Source: Streptoalloteichus hindustanus
Lineage (GTDB): Bacteria; Actinomycetota; Actinomycetes; Mycobacteriales; Pseudonocardiaceae
Direction: 5' to 3'
Assembly (NCBI RefSeq): GCF_900129375.1
Contig: NZ_FQVN01000004.1
Coordinates: 1 to 64,000, forward strand
Length of the DNA: 64,000 nucleotides
Shown here one piece after another: positions 15,954 to 25,090 of the stretch. Numbering within the stretch: position 1 is the stretch's first letter; each line of letters begins with the position of its first letter. A program made the position numbers and the translations under genes. The notes under the pieces were generated by a model. It searched no databases, was not told the DNA's origin, and saw only the letters and a program-made list of their open reading frames with translations.

Positions 15954-17257
15954 CTCGGAACCTCCGGAACGGGTTCGTCGTGGACGAGGAGGGTTTCCGC
16001 CGCCGCCACCCCGGACGCGAAGGCGGCCTCGTGCAGGCCGAGCCCGTCCGGGCCGAGGGGCGCTGTCTGGACGTAGGCTCCGGCGAAGCGAACACGGCCC
16101 TCGGTGTTGAGCGCCGTGATCTCGTCCTGGAGGCGGAGTGCTTCCACGGTGAAGACGGGATGGCGGAAGAGCGTCTCGGCCACCACCAGCTCGTCCCTGA
16201 TGGGAAGGGGGCTGTGGGGTGTGCGGAAGTAGTCCCGGCGCGCCCGCAGCCCCTGGGTGTGGTTGACGTAGGTGGTGTGCCAGGTCCGGAGGTCGCCGAA
16301 CCGCCTGGTGCGACCGAAGTTGGAGGTGCGCCAGTGCGAGCGGTCCGGCGCCATGACCACTGGATCTCGGTGCAGGAGCATGGTGCAGGGCTGGTACGGG
16401 ACAGACGCGAGCTTGCGCTGGAGGGCTGTGGGTCGCTCCACAAGGGACAGTGCCTCGTCCGCGTGCGCCGCGATGATCACGTGGTCGAAGTGCTCAACGC
16501 TGTCCTGTGTCCGGACCCGCACCCCGTCGGGTCGTTCCGCCACACCGGTGACGGCGGCCCGCGTGCGGATGTGACACCCCCGGGCCTCCAGTGCGGCACG
16601 GGCTCGGCGGAGATAGCCGCTGGTGCCGGATTCGACGGTACGCCAGGGAAGAACAGCCGACCCCGGGCCGTCCTCGGTCATCAGGCGCAGGACACTGCGC
16701 GCCGGCAGTCGCAGCACTGTGGACGGAGGCAGGGTCCACTGCGCGGAGGCGAGCTGGACCACCCAACTGTGCCGGAAGTCGGGGCCGAGGCCGGTGCGGG
16801 CGACGTACTCGCCCAGGGACACATCCGGCTCCGCCAGCGCCGGGTCCGCCGCGCCGTTCTCACGGAACCGATGAGCCTGGGCATGCAGGATCGTGAACTC
16901 CGCCCTCCCGTTCCCGGGAATCTGCTCGGATACCGCGCCGTCGACGAAGCTGTAGTCGTCCGGGACGTACGCTTCCCCGGTGTCCGCGTCGAAGAAACAG
17001 GGACGCTCCCAGTAGGCACGGGTGGCCACACCGAGTTCGGCCAGGAACGCGGTGAACGTCGGGTAGAGGGCTTCCTGGAACGCGAAGACGCCGAGGTCGA
17101 TCCGGAGCGGAGCACCGTCTTCCTCCACCGTAATGGTGCGTGCCTCGCCCCCGAGATCCGCCGCCCGCTCGAACACCGTGACGTCGCTGTCCCGACACAG
17201 CCGGTACGCCGCCGCGATTCCCGCGATGCCACCGCCCACCACCGCCACCCGCCGCAT
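15950..17257 (-). CDS. FAD-dependent amine-oxidase-type oxidoreductase
   Basis: 435 aa. The dinucleotide motif VAVVGGGIAGIAAAYRL opens the protein, followed by FERAADLGGEARTITVEEDG and a C-terminal FAD-contacting stretch (GRVRFAGAYVQTAPLGPDGLGLHEAAFASG). The pattern is that of NAD(P)-binding/amine oxidase or cyclopropane-locus 'Rossmann' oxidases. ATG 17257 has GAGGGG 8 bases upstream; an in-frame GTG at 17263 overlaps the upstream stop. It belongs to the coupled operon running from the PLP decarboxylase to the VOC gene and probably oxidises an amine or alkene intermediate (inference). Confidence 0.82.
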   Translation of the reverse strand: MRRVAVVGGGIAGIAAAYRLCRDSDVTVFERAADLGGEARTITVEEDGAPLRIDLGVFAFQEALYPTFTAFLAELGVATRAYWERPCFFDADTGEAYVPDDYSFVDGAVSEQIPGNGRAEFTILHAQAHRFRENGAADPALAEPDVSLGEYVARTGLGPDFRHSWVVQLASAQWTLPPSTVLRLPARSVLRLMTEDGPGSAVLPWRTVESGTSGYLRRARAALEARGCHIRTRAAVTGVAERPDGVRVRTQDSVEHFDHVIIAAHADEALSLVERPTALQRKLASVPYQPCTMLLHRDPVVMAPDRSHWRTSNFGRTRRFGDLRTWHTTYVNHTQGLRARRDYFRTPHSPLPIRDELVVAETLFRHPVFTVEALRLQDEITALNTEGRVRFAGAYVQTAPLGPDGLGLHEAAFASGVAAAETLLVHDEPVPEVPR

Positions 17258-17259
17258 GG

Positions 17260-18597
17260 TCACGTCCCCTCACCGATCAGTCGCAACGGCTCGGTGCCGG
17301 GGATCGGCCGTCGGAGGCTTCCCAGGCTGAGTCGTTCGCGCAGCGCCACCAGAACACCGGCGGCCTCCAGGTAGTTGTCGACCACGTAGATCTCCGTCCC
17401 CTCCGGGTCGCCGGCAGCGGCCAGGTCCTCGGGCCGCAGTTGGCTGATCGTGTCGTTCTCGGTCACCAGAACCAGGGGGATGTGCTGACCGAGCGCGGCG
17501 AACGCGGGGATGCCGCCGACGGCGGTCGCGGGGAGCACCACCGCGCCGACGTCCTCGGCGGTGAGCCGGATGTCGCCGGGGACCACCGGGGCGTCCGCCG
17601 CGATGGGCTGAGGAGCGGCGGCGAGCCCGCGCAGCACCGAGACGAGGTAGGTCATGGAGATGACCTCGGCGGCGTCGCGCGGGTCCACCGGGCCGTCCAC
17701 CCGCGTGTTCTCCCACACCGTGAGCATCGGCGCGTGTGCGGCGGGCAGGCCGGCCACGGTGGTCACGGCGTGGGTGAGCAGCGCCTCCACGCCGCCCCAC
17801 GGGTTGGGGACCTCCTTGCCCGCGTAGTAGTCGGCGCGAAGACCCGGGTCGACGGCGATCTCACTGGTGATCGCGAGCGCGTCCACCGACCGGGCCGCTT
17901 CCAACGCCAGGTCGAGGATCTCCGCGAGGTTGCTGATGTTCCCGAGGGCGCGTCCGGAGTCGCTGTAGAACACGTGCGCGCGCAGCGGTTTTCCGCACAC
18001 CCACACCGGTCCCAGGTCGAGTCCGCCGACCGCCCGCGCGGCGTTGACGGCGTTGAGGACGTTGTTGAGCAGGTCCTCGCTGCGCGGCGTGTCGACCAGG
18101 AGGCCGAGGCGGCGCGTGCGCCGGGGCAGCAGGTGGATCGTGCCGGTGAGAAACCGGCTCAGCAGGTTTCCCTCCAGGTACAGCACGTTCTCCCGGGCCC
18201 AGTACAGATCGGAGGCGGTGACGCAGTTGGGGTGGGTCAGGAGGTGGTCGCACACGCTGGCGAGCAGGTTGGTGGCGGGAGTGGCGTCTCCGGAGAACCC
18301 GCCGATCTCGGCGCGGACCCCGGTCGGGACCACCTGGACGGCGACGAACCGGTCGGTGCGTTGCCGGCGCCGGGGGCGGAACTCCCACAGCGACCCCCAG
18401 GCCTGCCTGTGCCCGGACAGTCCTTTGAGGACGGACACCTCGAACCGCAACCGCCCGTCCCCGGCTCCGACGAGGACCAGGCGAAGGGGGACTTCGTCCT
18501 CAGTGGAATGTGGAGCCAGCAGGTGGGCCACTCTCGTCCAGGTCAGGGTTCGTGGTGGGCGGGCCACGTCGACCAGACGGTGTTCAACGCTGCCCAT
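17260..18597 (-). CDS. DUF3326-family protein
   Basis: 445 aa. The core begins near residue 85 with VQVVPTGVRAEIGGFSGDATPATNLLASVCDHLLTHPN and continues with SDLYWARENVLYLEGNLLSRFL, the hallmark order of DUF3326 proteins; later come DIRLTAEDVGAVVLPATAVGGIPA and LVTEND. About 80 N-terminal residues precede the core. The family's reaction is not known to me. It overlaps the decarboxylase gene by 14 bases and the FAD oxidase start, so all are made together. The context implies action on a decarboxylated amino acid or its product. Confidence 0.75.
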   Translation of the reverse strand: MGSVEHRLVDVARPPRTLTWTRVAHLLAPHSTEDEVPLRLVLVGAGDGRLRFEVSVLKGLSGHRQAWGSLWEFRPRRRQRTDRFVAVQVVPTGVRAEIGGFSGDATPATNLLASVCDHLLTHPNCVTASDLYWARENVLYLEGNLLSRFLTGTIHLLPRRTRRLGLLVDTPRSEDLLNNVLNAVNAARAVGGLDLGPVWVCGKPLRAHVFYSDSGRALGNISNLAEILDLALEAARSVDALAITSEIAVDPGLRADYYAGKEVPNPWGGVEALLTHAVTTVAGLPAAHAPMLTVWENTRVDGPVDPRDAAEVISMTYLVSVLRGLAAAPQPIAADAPVVPGDIRLTAEDVGAVVLPATAVGGIPAFAALGQHIPLVLVTENDTISQLRPEDLAAAGDPEGTEIYVVDNYLEAAGVLVALRERLSLGSLRRPIPGTEPLRLIGEGT

Positions 18598-19825
18598 GGC
18601 TTCTCCAGAGGTTGAGGTAGACCGCGTCGCTCGGCTCCTGCACCGCCAGCAACTCGCCGGACCGGGTCAGGCGGTAGACGGACGGCCAGGGCAGTCCCGC
18701 GAAGGACGACAACCTGGCCTGGGCATACGCGCCGAGCTGGAGGAAGAACAGCGGTTGCCCCACCTCCAACGGATTGCGGAACGAGTAGCGCCCGAAGCGG
18801 TCGCCAGCCAACGGGGAGCACCCGGCGATCTCGTACTCCCAGCCGGACTCCTGGAGCGGTTCGTTGTCGGGCGCGTAGATCTCCGGTTCCCACTCGTACT
18901 CGAACACCTCCGGCGCGTGGCCCACCGCGCTGTCGATGACCGCGACCGCGACGCCGCCGGCGTCGAACACGTCGACAACCCGGGTCACCAGGACGCCGGT
19001 GTCCCGGGCCACACCCGTGCCCGGTTCGGTGAGGATCGAGGAGACACCGAGAGCACGGACCTTGTGCACCATCTCGGCGAAGTCCTCGCGCCCGTCCACC
19101 ACTCCCGGCCGCAGCCAGCCCCCTCCGACGTTGACGTACTCCAGCCGGGGCAGCAGTGGTGCCGCCGCCCGCGCCAGCCAGTCCAGGCTCGACACGACAG
19201 CCTTGAGGCTCGACGACTCGCAGGCGATGTGGAAGTGCAGGCCGGAGATCCCCCGCCCGCCGTCCTCGACGACCCATCGTTCGAAGTGGGGCGCGGGAAC
19301 GCCGAGCTTCGAGCCCGGTCGCGCGGGGTCGTACCGGAGGTCCTTGGCAGTGGAGAACTTCGGGTTGACCCGAAGGCCGAGTCGGGGAGAACCCCTGTCG
19401 TGCACGGCCTGGACGCGGCTGAGCGTGGAGAGCGAGTTGACGTTGACGTAGTCGGCCACGGCGGCGATCTCGGCCCAGTTCTCCGGGAACACGGTGAGTC
19501 CGGTCAGGTGGACGGGCATCGGCGTGGAACCGAGGAACTCGCGGACGAGGCGGGCCTCCGGCAGTGTGCAGACGTCGAATCCGGCCACGTGACGGGCGAG
19601 TGCGCGGAGTACGAAGTCGAGCGTGCAGGGTTTCACCGAGTACAGCAGGTCGACCCCGAGCGGGCCGAGGAAGTCGAGGTACTCCGCGACGTTCGCTTCG
19701 AGCACCGCGTCCAGGTAAAGGAACGCCGGAGTGCGAATGCTGTCGAGGCGCGGCACGACCTGCCGTTCCAGGCACAGCCGGATGTCCTGGAAACGCTGCT
19801 CGTCACTCGCGCCGACCATGAACAT
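18584..19825 (-). CDS. PLP-dependent decarboxylase, fold-type III (carboxynorspermidine decarboxylase-like)
   Basis: 413 aa. The alanine-racemase-fold barrel starts at TPAFLYLDAVLEANV; the PLP lysine is K65 in LLYSVKPCT. Further landmarks are HFHIACESSS, the glycine-rich phosphate loop YVNVGGGWLR, EPGTGVARD and the C-terminal sheet motif CSPLAGDRFGRYSF, which closely matches carboxynorspermidine and diaminopimelate decarboxylases. ATG 19825 follows AAAGGAA by 7 bases; the long upstream open frame is not supported. It heads the four-gene operon and faces an SDR gene across a regulated intergenic region. The true substrate is unknown. Confidence 0.85.
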   Translation of the reverse strand: MFMVGASDEQRFQDIRLCLERQVVPRLDSIRTPAFLYLDAVLEANVAEYLDFLGPLGVDLLYSVKPCTLDFVLRALARHVAGFDVCTLPEARLVREFLGSTPMPVHLTGLTVFPENWAEIAAVADYVNVNSLSTLSRVQAVHDRGSPRLGLRVNPKFSTAKDLRYDPARPGSKLGVPAPHFERWVVEDGGRGISGLHFHIACESSSLKAVVSSLDWLARAAAPLLPRLEYVNVGGGWLRPGVVDGREDFAEMVHKVRALGVSSILTEPGTGVARDTGVLVTRVVDVFDAGGVAVAVIDSAVGHAPEVFEYEWEPEIYAPDNEPLQESGWEYEIAGCSPLAGDRFGRYSFRNPLEVGQPLFFLQLGAYAQARLSSFAGLPWPSVYRLTRSGELLAVQEPSDAVYLNLWRSHGQR

Positions 19826-20168
19826 AAGCGATTCCTTTGTGGGGCAGTGCGCACCCCCCGGCGTGTGGGGGCGGGGGCGGCCGTCCCCGTGGTGGAGCTC
19901 TGTGCCCTCCCGCTGGGGGCGAGCCACGTGCAGGATGCCTGGCTCACCGAGCCGCGTTCCTCGACTTACCCAGTTCTGGTGATGCTCCAACCCGAACCAC
20001 TCACTCACCAGGGTGACAACAGGACGGGTGACATCGCGAGCCGAAGACGACCGGCTGACAATGCGAACGGGAGACAGCGCCCTGTTGGCGCGGGTGTTTC
20101 CCCGACCTGCCCACCATTGTTGGTGACCCACCGTCACCAACCTGAACCACGTGTTCCCAGGAGCGCCC
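19826..20168. other. 343-bp divergent intergenic region with operator-like repeats
   Basis: This region separates the decarboxylase operon from the SDR gene and holds no convincing gene. It contains a perfect inverted repeat at 20119-20141 and a related TCACC-AG-GGTGA palindrome at 20005-20016, both built on the GTCACC core, suggesting shared control of the two directions. Confidence 0.5.
20119..20141. promoter_or_regulatory. Inverted-repeat operator upstream of the SDR gene
   Basis: GTTGGTGAC (20119-20127) and GTCACCAAC (20133-20141) are perfect 9-bp arms with a 5-base spacer, 27 bases before the SDR start, where a repressor would block transcription. No regulator gene adjoins it directly. 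Confidence 0.5.
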
Positions 20169-20969
20169 ATGACCACCGCCGCGGGGAAGAAGGCCGTTGT
20201 GACCGGCGGGACAGGCACGATCGGCCTGGCCATCGCGCGACTGCTGCTCGCTCGTGGAGCGGAGGTCGTCCTCACCGGGCGCAACCAGGCACGTCTCGAC
20301 GCGGCCAGGGACGCGCTGGCGTCTCCGGCGGTTCACGTGGTGCGGTCGGACGCGGCGAACATGAACGACATCGACGCGCTCGCGGCGTTCGTGCACCGTA
20401 CGTTCGGACAGATTGACGCTGTCCTCGTCAACCACGGCGTCTTTGAGTCCTGGAAGCCGATGGAACAGGTGACAGAAGTGAGCTATGACCGCCACTTCGA
20501 CGCCAATACCAAAGGCGCCTATTTCACGGTGCAACGTCTGGTCCCGCTCGTGCGGGACGGCGGCGCGGTCGTCTTCACCACCGTGACCCACAGCCTGGGC
20601 TACTCCAACAGCAGTGTCTATTCGGGAAGCAAGGAAGCCGTGTGGGGATTCGCGAAAGCGTTCGCGGCGGAGCTCCTCCCGAGACGGATCCGGGTGAACT
20701 GCGTGGCGCCCGGCTACATCAAGTCGACGGTGAAGGGCGATCAGCTTTCCGACGAGCTCCAGGCGAGGCTGGAGCGGGAAGGCGTCGAGACAACCCCTCT
20801 CGGAAGGTTGGGCACCGCGGAGGAGGTCGCGGTGTCCGCCCTCTTCCTGGCCTTCGACGCGACCTACACCACCGGCGCCGAGTTGCTGGTTGACGGAGGG
20901 GTCGGCGGCTGCCTCGCGGCGGGCACCGCCCAGAAGACGACCTCAGAGGACAGCGATCACGTGGGTTAG
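20169..20969 (+). CDS. Short-chain dehydrogenase/reductase (SDR)
   Basis: 266 aa. Classical SDR: cofactor motif VVTGGTGTIGLAIA, the structural NHG (LVNHGVFES), and the catalytic Tyr and Lys in YSGSKEAVWG, preceded by the Ser region THSLGYSNSS. It ends with the usual APGYIKS and LLVDGGVGG. ATG 20169 has AGGAG 6 bases upstream. Divergent from the PLP decarboxylase operon, with operator-like repeats between them, so it may belong to the same pathway. Substrate unknown. Confidence 0.9.
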   Translation: MTTAAGKKAVVTGGTGTIGLAIARLLLARGAEVVLTGRNQARLDAARDALASPAVHVVRSDAANMNDIDALAAFVHRTFGQIDAVLVNHGVFESWKPMEQVTEVSYDRHFDANTKGAYFTVQRLVPLVRDGGAVVFTTVTHSLGYSNSSVYSGSKEAVWGFAKAFAAELLPRRIRVNCVAPGYIKSTVKGDQLSDELQARLEREGVETTPLGRLGTAEEVAVSALFLAFDATYTTGAELLVDGGVGGCLAAGTAQKTTSEDSDHVG

Positions 20970-21059
20970 CGGACGACCTGTCGGGGGCCCGAGGTCCAGG
21001 ACGGCGCCGGAGATCCTCCAGCGTCGGAGGGACGGTTGTCCAAGCAGGATCGGAGATCG

Positions 21060-21893
21060 TCAGCGGAAGGCGGAGACGTTCTCCGTCGCCCACTGCTGGA
21101 AGGTTCTGGCCGGCGCGCCGGTGACCTCCGTGACCGTGTCACGCACCTTGAGGAGCTCCTCGTTGACGTCCCCGCCCATCAGGTCGAGCACCGCGTGCGC
21201 GGTCTGCTCTCCCATCAGGGGAGCCATCTGCCGGTGGGCTTCCTCGCGGCTGATCTCGTGGACGGACACGTCGTGCCCCAGTGCGGTGGAGATGGCCTTG
21301 ACCTGCTGCCTCGGCGTGATGCGTTCTGGCCCGGTGAGGGCGTACGTCCGCTGCCGGTGGCCCGGTTCGGTCAGCGCGACGCGGGCGACCGACGCGATGT
21401 CCGCCGGGTGGATCGCCGGAAGCCCGATGTCGGGATAGGGCAGGCGAACGGCGCGGTGCTCGCGGACGGAATCCGCCCACCACAGGGTGTTCGAGGCGAA
21501 CTGCGTCGGCCGCAGGACGGTCCAGGCCATGCCGCTGTCCTGGAGAAGGCGCTCGACGGCCCGGTTCGCGCCCGCCTCCGGGAGGTGCGGGTGAGTCCGG
21601 ACGGTGATGGACGACACGAGCACCACGTGCTCCACACCCGCCTGGCGGGCAGCTTCGAGGATCTCCGCCTCCGCGCCCATGCCGGACAACAGGAACAGGG
21701 AGCGCGCCCCGTCCAGCGCGGGCTCCAGCGAGGCCGCCTGGGAGAGATCGCCCTCCACGGCCTCGACCCCGGCGGGGAACGAGGCGCTGGCGACGTGACG
21801 GGTCAGAGCCCGCACCGGTGTGGCGGCACTGTCCCGCAGCTCGGTCAGCAGGGCGCTTCCGATGTTCCCGGTCGCGCCGGTCACGAGGATCAC
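21060..21893 (-). CDS. NmrA-like NAD(P)H-binding protein
   Basis: 277 aa. The sequence opens with MILVTGATGNIGSALL, the atypical-SDR nucleotide motif, and continues with VEGDLSQAASLEPALDGARSLFLLSG and LVSSITV, as in NmrA/quinone-oxidoreductase-2-like proteins. No catalytic YxxxK is evident, which suits a redox-sensing or NAD(P)H-dependent reductase role. It is divergent from a TetR gene whose twin operator lies between them (22018-22053), so it is probably that repressor's target. Confidence 0.88.
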   Translation of the reverse strand: MILVTGATGNIGSALLTELRDSAATPVRALTRHVASASFPAGVEAVEGDLSQAASLEPALDGARSLFLLSGMGAEAEILEAARQAGVEHVVLVSSITVRTHPHLPEAGANRAVERLLQDSGMAWTVLRPTQFASNTLWWADSVREHRAVRLPYPDIGLPAIHPADIASVARVALTEPGHRQRTYALTGPERITPRQQVKAISTALGHDVSVHEISREEAHRQMAPLMGEQTAHAVLDLMGGDVNEELLKVRDTVTEVTGAPARTFQQWATENVSAFR

Positions 21894-22017
21894 GGTGTTG
21901 TCTCCCGTCGTCGGACGATGATCACCGCAACGCTAGGACCTCCAGTCCACTGTAGATCAAGACGTGAGGTCGAGCCGTGTGCGGTGGTGGCGGCCGCGAG
22001 GCTGGTTGACGCGCCGC

Positions 22018-22053
22018 GTACCGGTCGGTACGGTCGTGTGTACCGATCGGTAC
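22018..22053. promoter_or_regulatory. Twin TetR operator
   Basis: GTACCGGTCGGTAC (22018-22031, one mismatch to perfect symmetry) and GTACCGATCGGTAC (22040-22053, a perfect palindrome) are centred 22 bp apart, two helical turns. The second site ends 22 bases before the TetR start. The NmrA-like gene reads the other way from 21893. Confidence 0.8.
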
Positions 22054-22075
22054 TCATGATCTTGGAGGGTGGGCG

Positions 22076-22654
22076 ATGGCGGGAGGGGACCGCACCCCGG
22101 CCGGGCAGCGCGTCTGGGACACCGCCCGGGAGCTGTTCTACCGGGAGGGTGTGCGCTCGTGCGGGGTGGCGGAGATCGCCGAGCGCTCGGGCGTCGGAAA
22201 ACCGAGCATCTACCGGAACTTCGGCTCCAAGGACGAGCTGGCCGTCGCCTACCTGCGCGAGAAGGCGGTCTCTCCCAAGGAGATCCTGGCGGACGCGCGG
22301 GCGGCGTTTCCCGACGACGGGCGGGCCCAACTGCGCCACGTGCTCGCGCAGGTCGCCACCGCGATCACCGACCCCGGCCACCGCGGCTGCCCGCTGGCGA
22401 ACGCCGTCGTGGAGTTCCCCGACCGGGCGCACCCGGTGCGCGAAGCGGCCGAGGAGCTGAAGCGCGAGTACCTCGACCTGTTCACCGAGCTGGTCTCGTC
22501 CCTGCCCGTCGAGCACCCGGAGAACCTGGCCTACCTGATCCAGATGCTGGTCGAGGGCGCCCACATCACCGGACAGATCTTCTCCCCGGACTGGTCCGCC
22601 GCGTCCCTCGTGGACGCCGCCGACCGCCTCGTCGACTCCTACCTGCGCAAGTGA
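22076..22654 (+). CDS. TetR-family transcriptional repressor
   Basis: 192 aa. N-terminal helix-turn-helix: DTARELFYREGVRSCGVAEIAERSGVGKPSIYRNFGSKDEL. The rest is an all-helical ligand domain with a C-terminal TetR_C-like pattern (YLIQMLVEGAHITGQIF). GGAGG precedes ATG 22076. Two matching palindromes immediately upstream suggest autoregulation and control of the divergent NmrA-like gene and the downstream nitroreductase, which begins 20 bases after its stop. Confidence 0.92.
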   Translation: MAGGDRTPAGQRVWDTARELFYREGVRSCGVAEIAERSGVGKPSIYRNFGSKDELAVAYLREKAVSPKEILADARAAFPDDGRAQLRHVLAQVATAITDPGHRGCPLANAVVEFPDRAHPVREAAEELKREYLDLFTELVSSLPVEHPENLAYLIQMLVEGAHITGQIFSPDWSAASLVDAADRLVDSYLRK

Positions 22655-22674
22655 TCCCAACACCGAGGAAACGC

Positions 22675-23355
22675 ATGTCCACCAGCACTTTGCCCGGCTA
22701 CGCCGACTACCTGATCCGGAACCGCCGCGCTGTCCGCGCCTTCCGGCCCGACCCGGTGCCCGACGAGACCCTGCGCGCGGTGTTCTCCCTGGCGGGCGCG
22801 GCACCGTCGAACTCCAACACCCAGCCCTGGCACGTCGAGGTCGTCAGCGGCGCCACCCGGGACCGGCTCAGCGAAGCGCTGCTCGCCGCCCACGCGGAAG
22901 GCGCCATCTCGACGGATTTCCCTTACCGGGACGACCTTTACAGCGGCACCTACGCCCAGCGCCGCCGAGACGCGGGCGCGGCGATGTACGGCGCTCTGGG
23001 CATCGGCCGCGACGACCACGAAGCGCGTGCCGCCTACGACGCCGAAAGCCTGCGCTTCTACGGCGCGCCCCACGTCGCGCTCCTGTTCCTTCCGCCGAAC
23101 GCCGAAGCACGCATGGCGTCCGATCTCGGCATGTACGGCCAGACCTTGCTGTTGGCCCTCACCGCCTACGGCATCGCGAGCTGCCCGCAGGGACTGCTGA
23201 GCTTCTACGCCGACACCGTCCGCGAAACGCTCGGCGTCCGGGACCGCAAGCTCCTGTTCGGAGTGTCCTTCGGCTACGCCGACCCGTCCGCCGCTGTCAA
23301 CACCATCACCGTTCCCCGCGCCGACCTCGCCGAGACCACCCGCTTCCACTCGTAG
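22675..23355 (+). CDS. Nitroreductase-family FMN oxidoreductase
   Basis: 226 aa. Nitroreductase fold: RRAVRAFRPDPVPDETL (FMN phosphate-binding Arg cluster), GAAPSNSNTQPWHVEVV, and the C-terminal LFGVSFGYADPSAAVNT. GAGGAA lies about 7 bases before ATG 22675. Downstream of and probably co-transcribed with the TetR gene, so it is likely induced by a quinone, nitro compound or similar ligand, together with the NmrA-like gene on the other side. Confidence 0.9.
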   Translation: MSTSTLPGYADYLIRNRRAVRAFRPDPVPDETLRAVFSLAGAAPSNSNTQPWHVEVVSGATRDRLSEALLAAHAEGAISTDFPYRDDLYSGTYAQRRRDAGAAMYGALGIGRDDHEARAAYDAESLRFYGAPHVALLFLPPNAEARMASDLGMYGQTLLLALTAYGIASCPQGLLSFYADTVRETLGVRDRKLLFGVSFGYADPSAAVNTITVPRADLAETTRFHS

Positions 23356-23427
23356 TCACAGCACCCTACGACCAGCCGCGTCGAGGACCTACTGTTGTCT
23401 CTCGCAGGCTGATCGGGGTGGGGGGCT

Positions 23428-24810
23428 GTGGTGACGCGACTCGACGCACGGACAGATATGGGGAAACCCCAACTGCTCGCGGGCCTCGCCCTGTCGCAGT
23501 TGTTGGTGGCGTTGGACTTCTCCATCATCTACGTCGCGCTGCCCACGATCGGCAGTGAGCTCTCGTTCAGCCCCGTGACGCTCCAGTGGATCGTCAGCGC
23601 CTACGCCATCTTCTTCGCCGGATTCCTGTTGCTCGGCGGGCGTCTGGTCGACGTCTTCGGCGCGGGACGGGTGTTCCTCGTCGCGCAGGCGGTGTTCACC
23701 GGCGCGGCGGTCGCCGCGGGCTTCGCGCCGAACGCGGAGATGTTGATGGTGTGCCGCGCGGCGCAGGGAGTCGGCGCGGCGTTGCTGAACCCGGCCATGC
23801 TCGGGTTGCTGCACGCCAACTACCCCTCGGGCCGGGCACGGGACCGCGCCGTGGCGGTGTGGGGCACCACCGGCGCGATGGGACTCGCACTGGGAGTGGT
23901 CGTCGGCGGGCTGTTGTTGGCCGTCGCGTCGTGGCCCTGGATCTTCTGGATCAACCTCCCCGTGGCGGTGATCAGCGTCCTGGCGACGGCCGGCGCCGCG
24001 CTGCGCAGTCGCGCGGCCCGGCCCGGCCGTCGCGTCGACCTGCCGAGCGCGACGCTGGTGACGGCTGTGGTGGGCGGGCTGAGCATGGCCTTCACCGAGC
24101 TGGCCGCGCCGAGCCCGAACACCGGCGTCGTCGTCGGATCGCTGGCCGCCGTGCTCGTTCTGGCTGTGCTCTTCGTGCTGGTCCAGCGGCGGCGGGAGGA
24201 CCGGTTGATCCCGGCGGACCTGTTGCGCATCGGCTCGCTGCGCGGGGCCTGCGTGATCGCGGCGCTGTACATGGCCAGCATGGGCGCCGAGTTCTACCTG
24301 GTGACCCTCTTCCTCCAGCGCGAACTGCGCATGGGTGTCCTGGCCGCCGGCATCGGCTTCCTGCCGCTGGCGCTGACCATCGCCGCGGGCAACGCGCTCG
24401 CCGGCCGGCTCGCCGGGCGCTGGTCCCTGCGGCGCCTGCTCGGCGTCGCCTTCGCCCTCGGCGCGGCGGGCCTGGCGATGCTCGCGTACGGAACCTCCGT
24501 CGAGGGCTACTGGGCCGCCGTGCTGCCCGGACTCCTGGTCAGCGGGATCGGCCAGGGAATGGCGTTCACCGGCATGTTCGTCGCGGGCACCCGCGACCTG
24601 CCCAGCGCGGCCGAGGGAACCGGCAGCGCGATGATCACGGCCGCGCAGTACACCGGCGGCGCGGTCGGACTGGCCCTGCTGGTCTGGGTCCACGGCAGCG
24701 ACCCGACCCGGTCATCCCTCGGCACGGCCTACCTGGCCACGGTGGTGATCGCCGCACTGGCACTGCCCGTCGCCGGGCTGCTCCTCCCACCCCGCCCCAC
24801 GCGATCTTGA
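23428..24810 (+). CDS. MFS drug exporter, DHA2 (14-helix) family
   Basis: 460 aa, rich in membrane helices throughout. DHA2 landmarks include LDFSIIYVALPTIGSEL in helix 1, the LLGGRLVDVFGAGRVF loop after helix 2, RAAQGVGAALLNP, and the proline/glycine-rich antiporter motif GLALGVVVGG. The start is ambiguous between adjacent GTG codons at 23428 and 23431 and ATG 23458; a G-rich site precedes the first. It follows the TetR/nitroreductase genes on the same strand and lies just before the synthetase genes, so it may export their product or a xenobiotic. Confidence 0.87.
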   Translation: MVTRLDARTDMGKPQLLAGLALSQLLVALDFSIIYVALPTIGSELSFSPVTLQWIVSAYAIFFAGFLLLGGRLVDVFGAGRVFLVAQAVFTGAAVAAGFAPNAEMLMVCRAAQGVGAALLNPAMLGLLHANYPSGRARDRAVAVWGTTGAMGLALGVVVGGLLLAVASWPWIFWINLPVAVISVLATAGAALRSRAARPGRRVDLPSATLVTAVVGGLSMAFTELAAPSPNTGVVVGSLAAVLVLAVLFVLVQRRREDRLIPADLLRIGSLRGACVIAALYMASMGAEFYLVTLFLQRELRMGVLAAGIGFLPLALTIAAGNALAGRLAGRWSLRRLLGVAFALGAAGLAMLAYGTSVEGYWAAVLPGLLVSGIGQGMAFTGMFVAGTRDLPSAAEGTGSAMITAAQYTGGAVGLALLVWVHGSDPTRSSLGTAYLATVVIAALALPVAGLLLPPRPTRS

Positions 24811-25090
24811 TCGTTTCCGTTGTCCTCGGCGGCCGCGGGGGTGCGGAGTGGACGGACAGCGGCCCTCCTCTTTCGGAGATCTTTCCGTTGCCGCGCAGGA
24901 AGAACGGGGAGAACGAGCAGGACGGCCCCTGCGTCGGGTGAAGTCCCGGGGCGGAGGGGAGGGAGGCCCGGATGAGCGGTTGAGATCGGCGGAGATCCGT
25001 GGTTAGGGTCGGTTGAGGTGGAAACTTCGAGGTGAGGTGTCTCGGGTCGCGGGGCGTGCTGGTCGACGGTCACGACGAGAAGAGGCGGGG

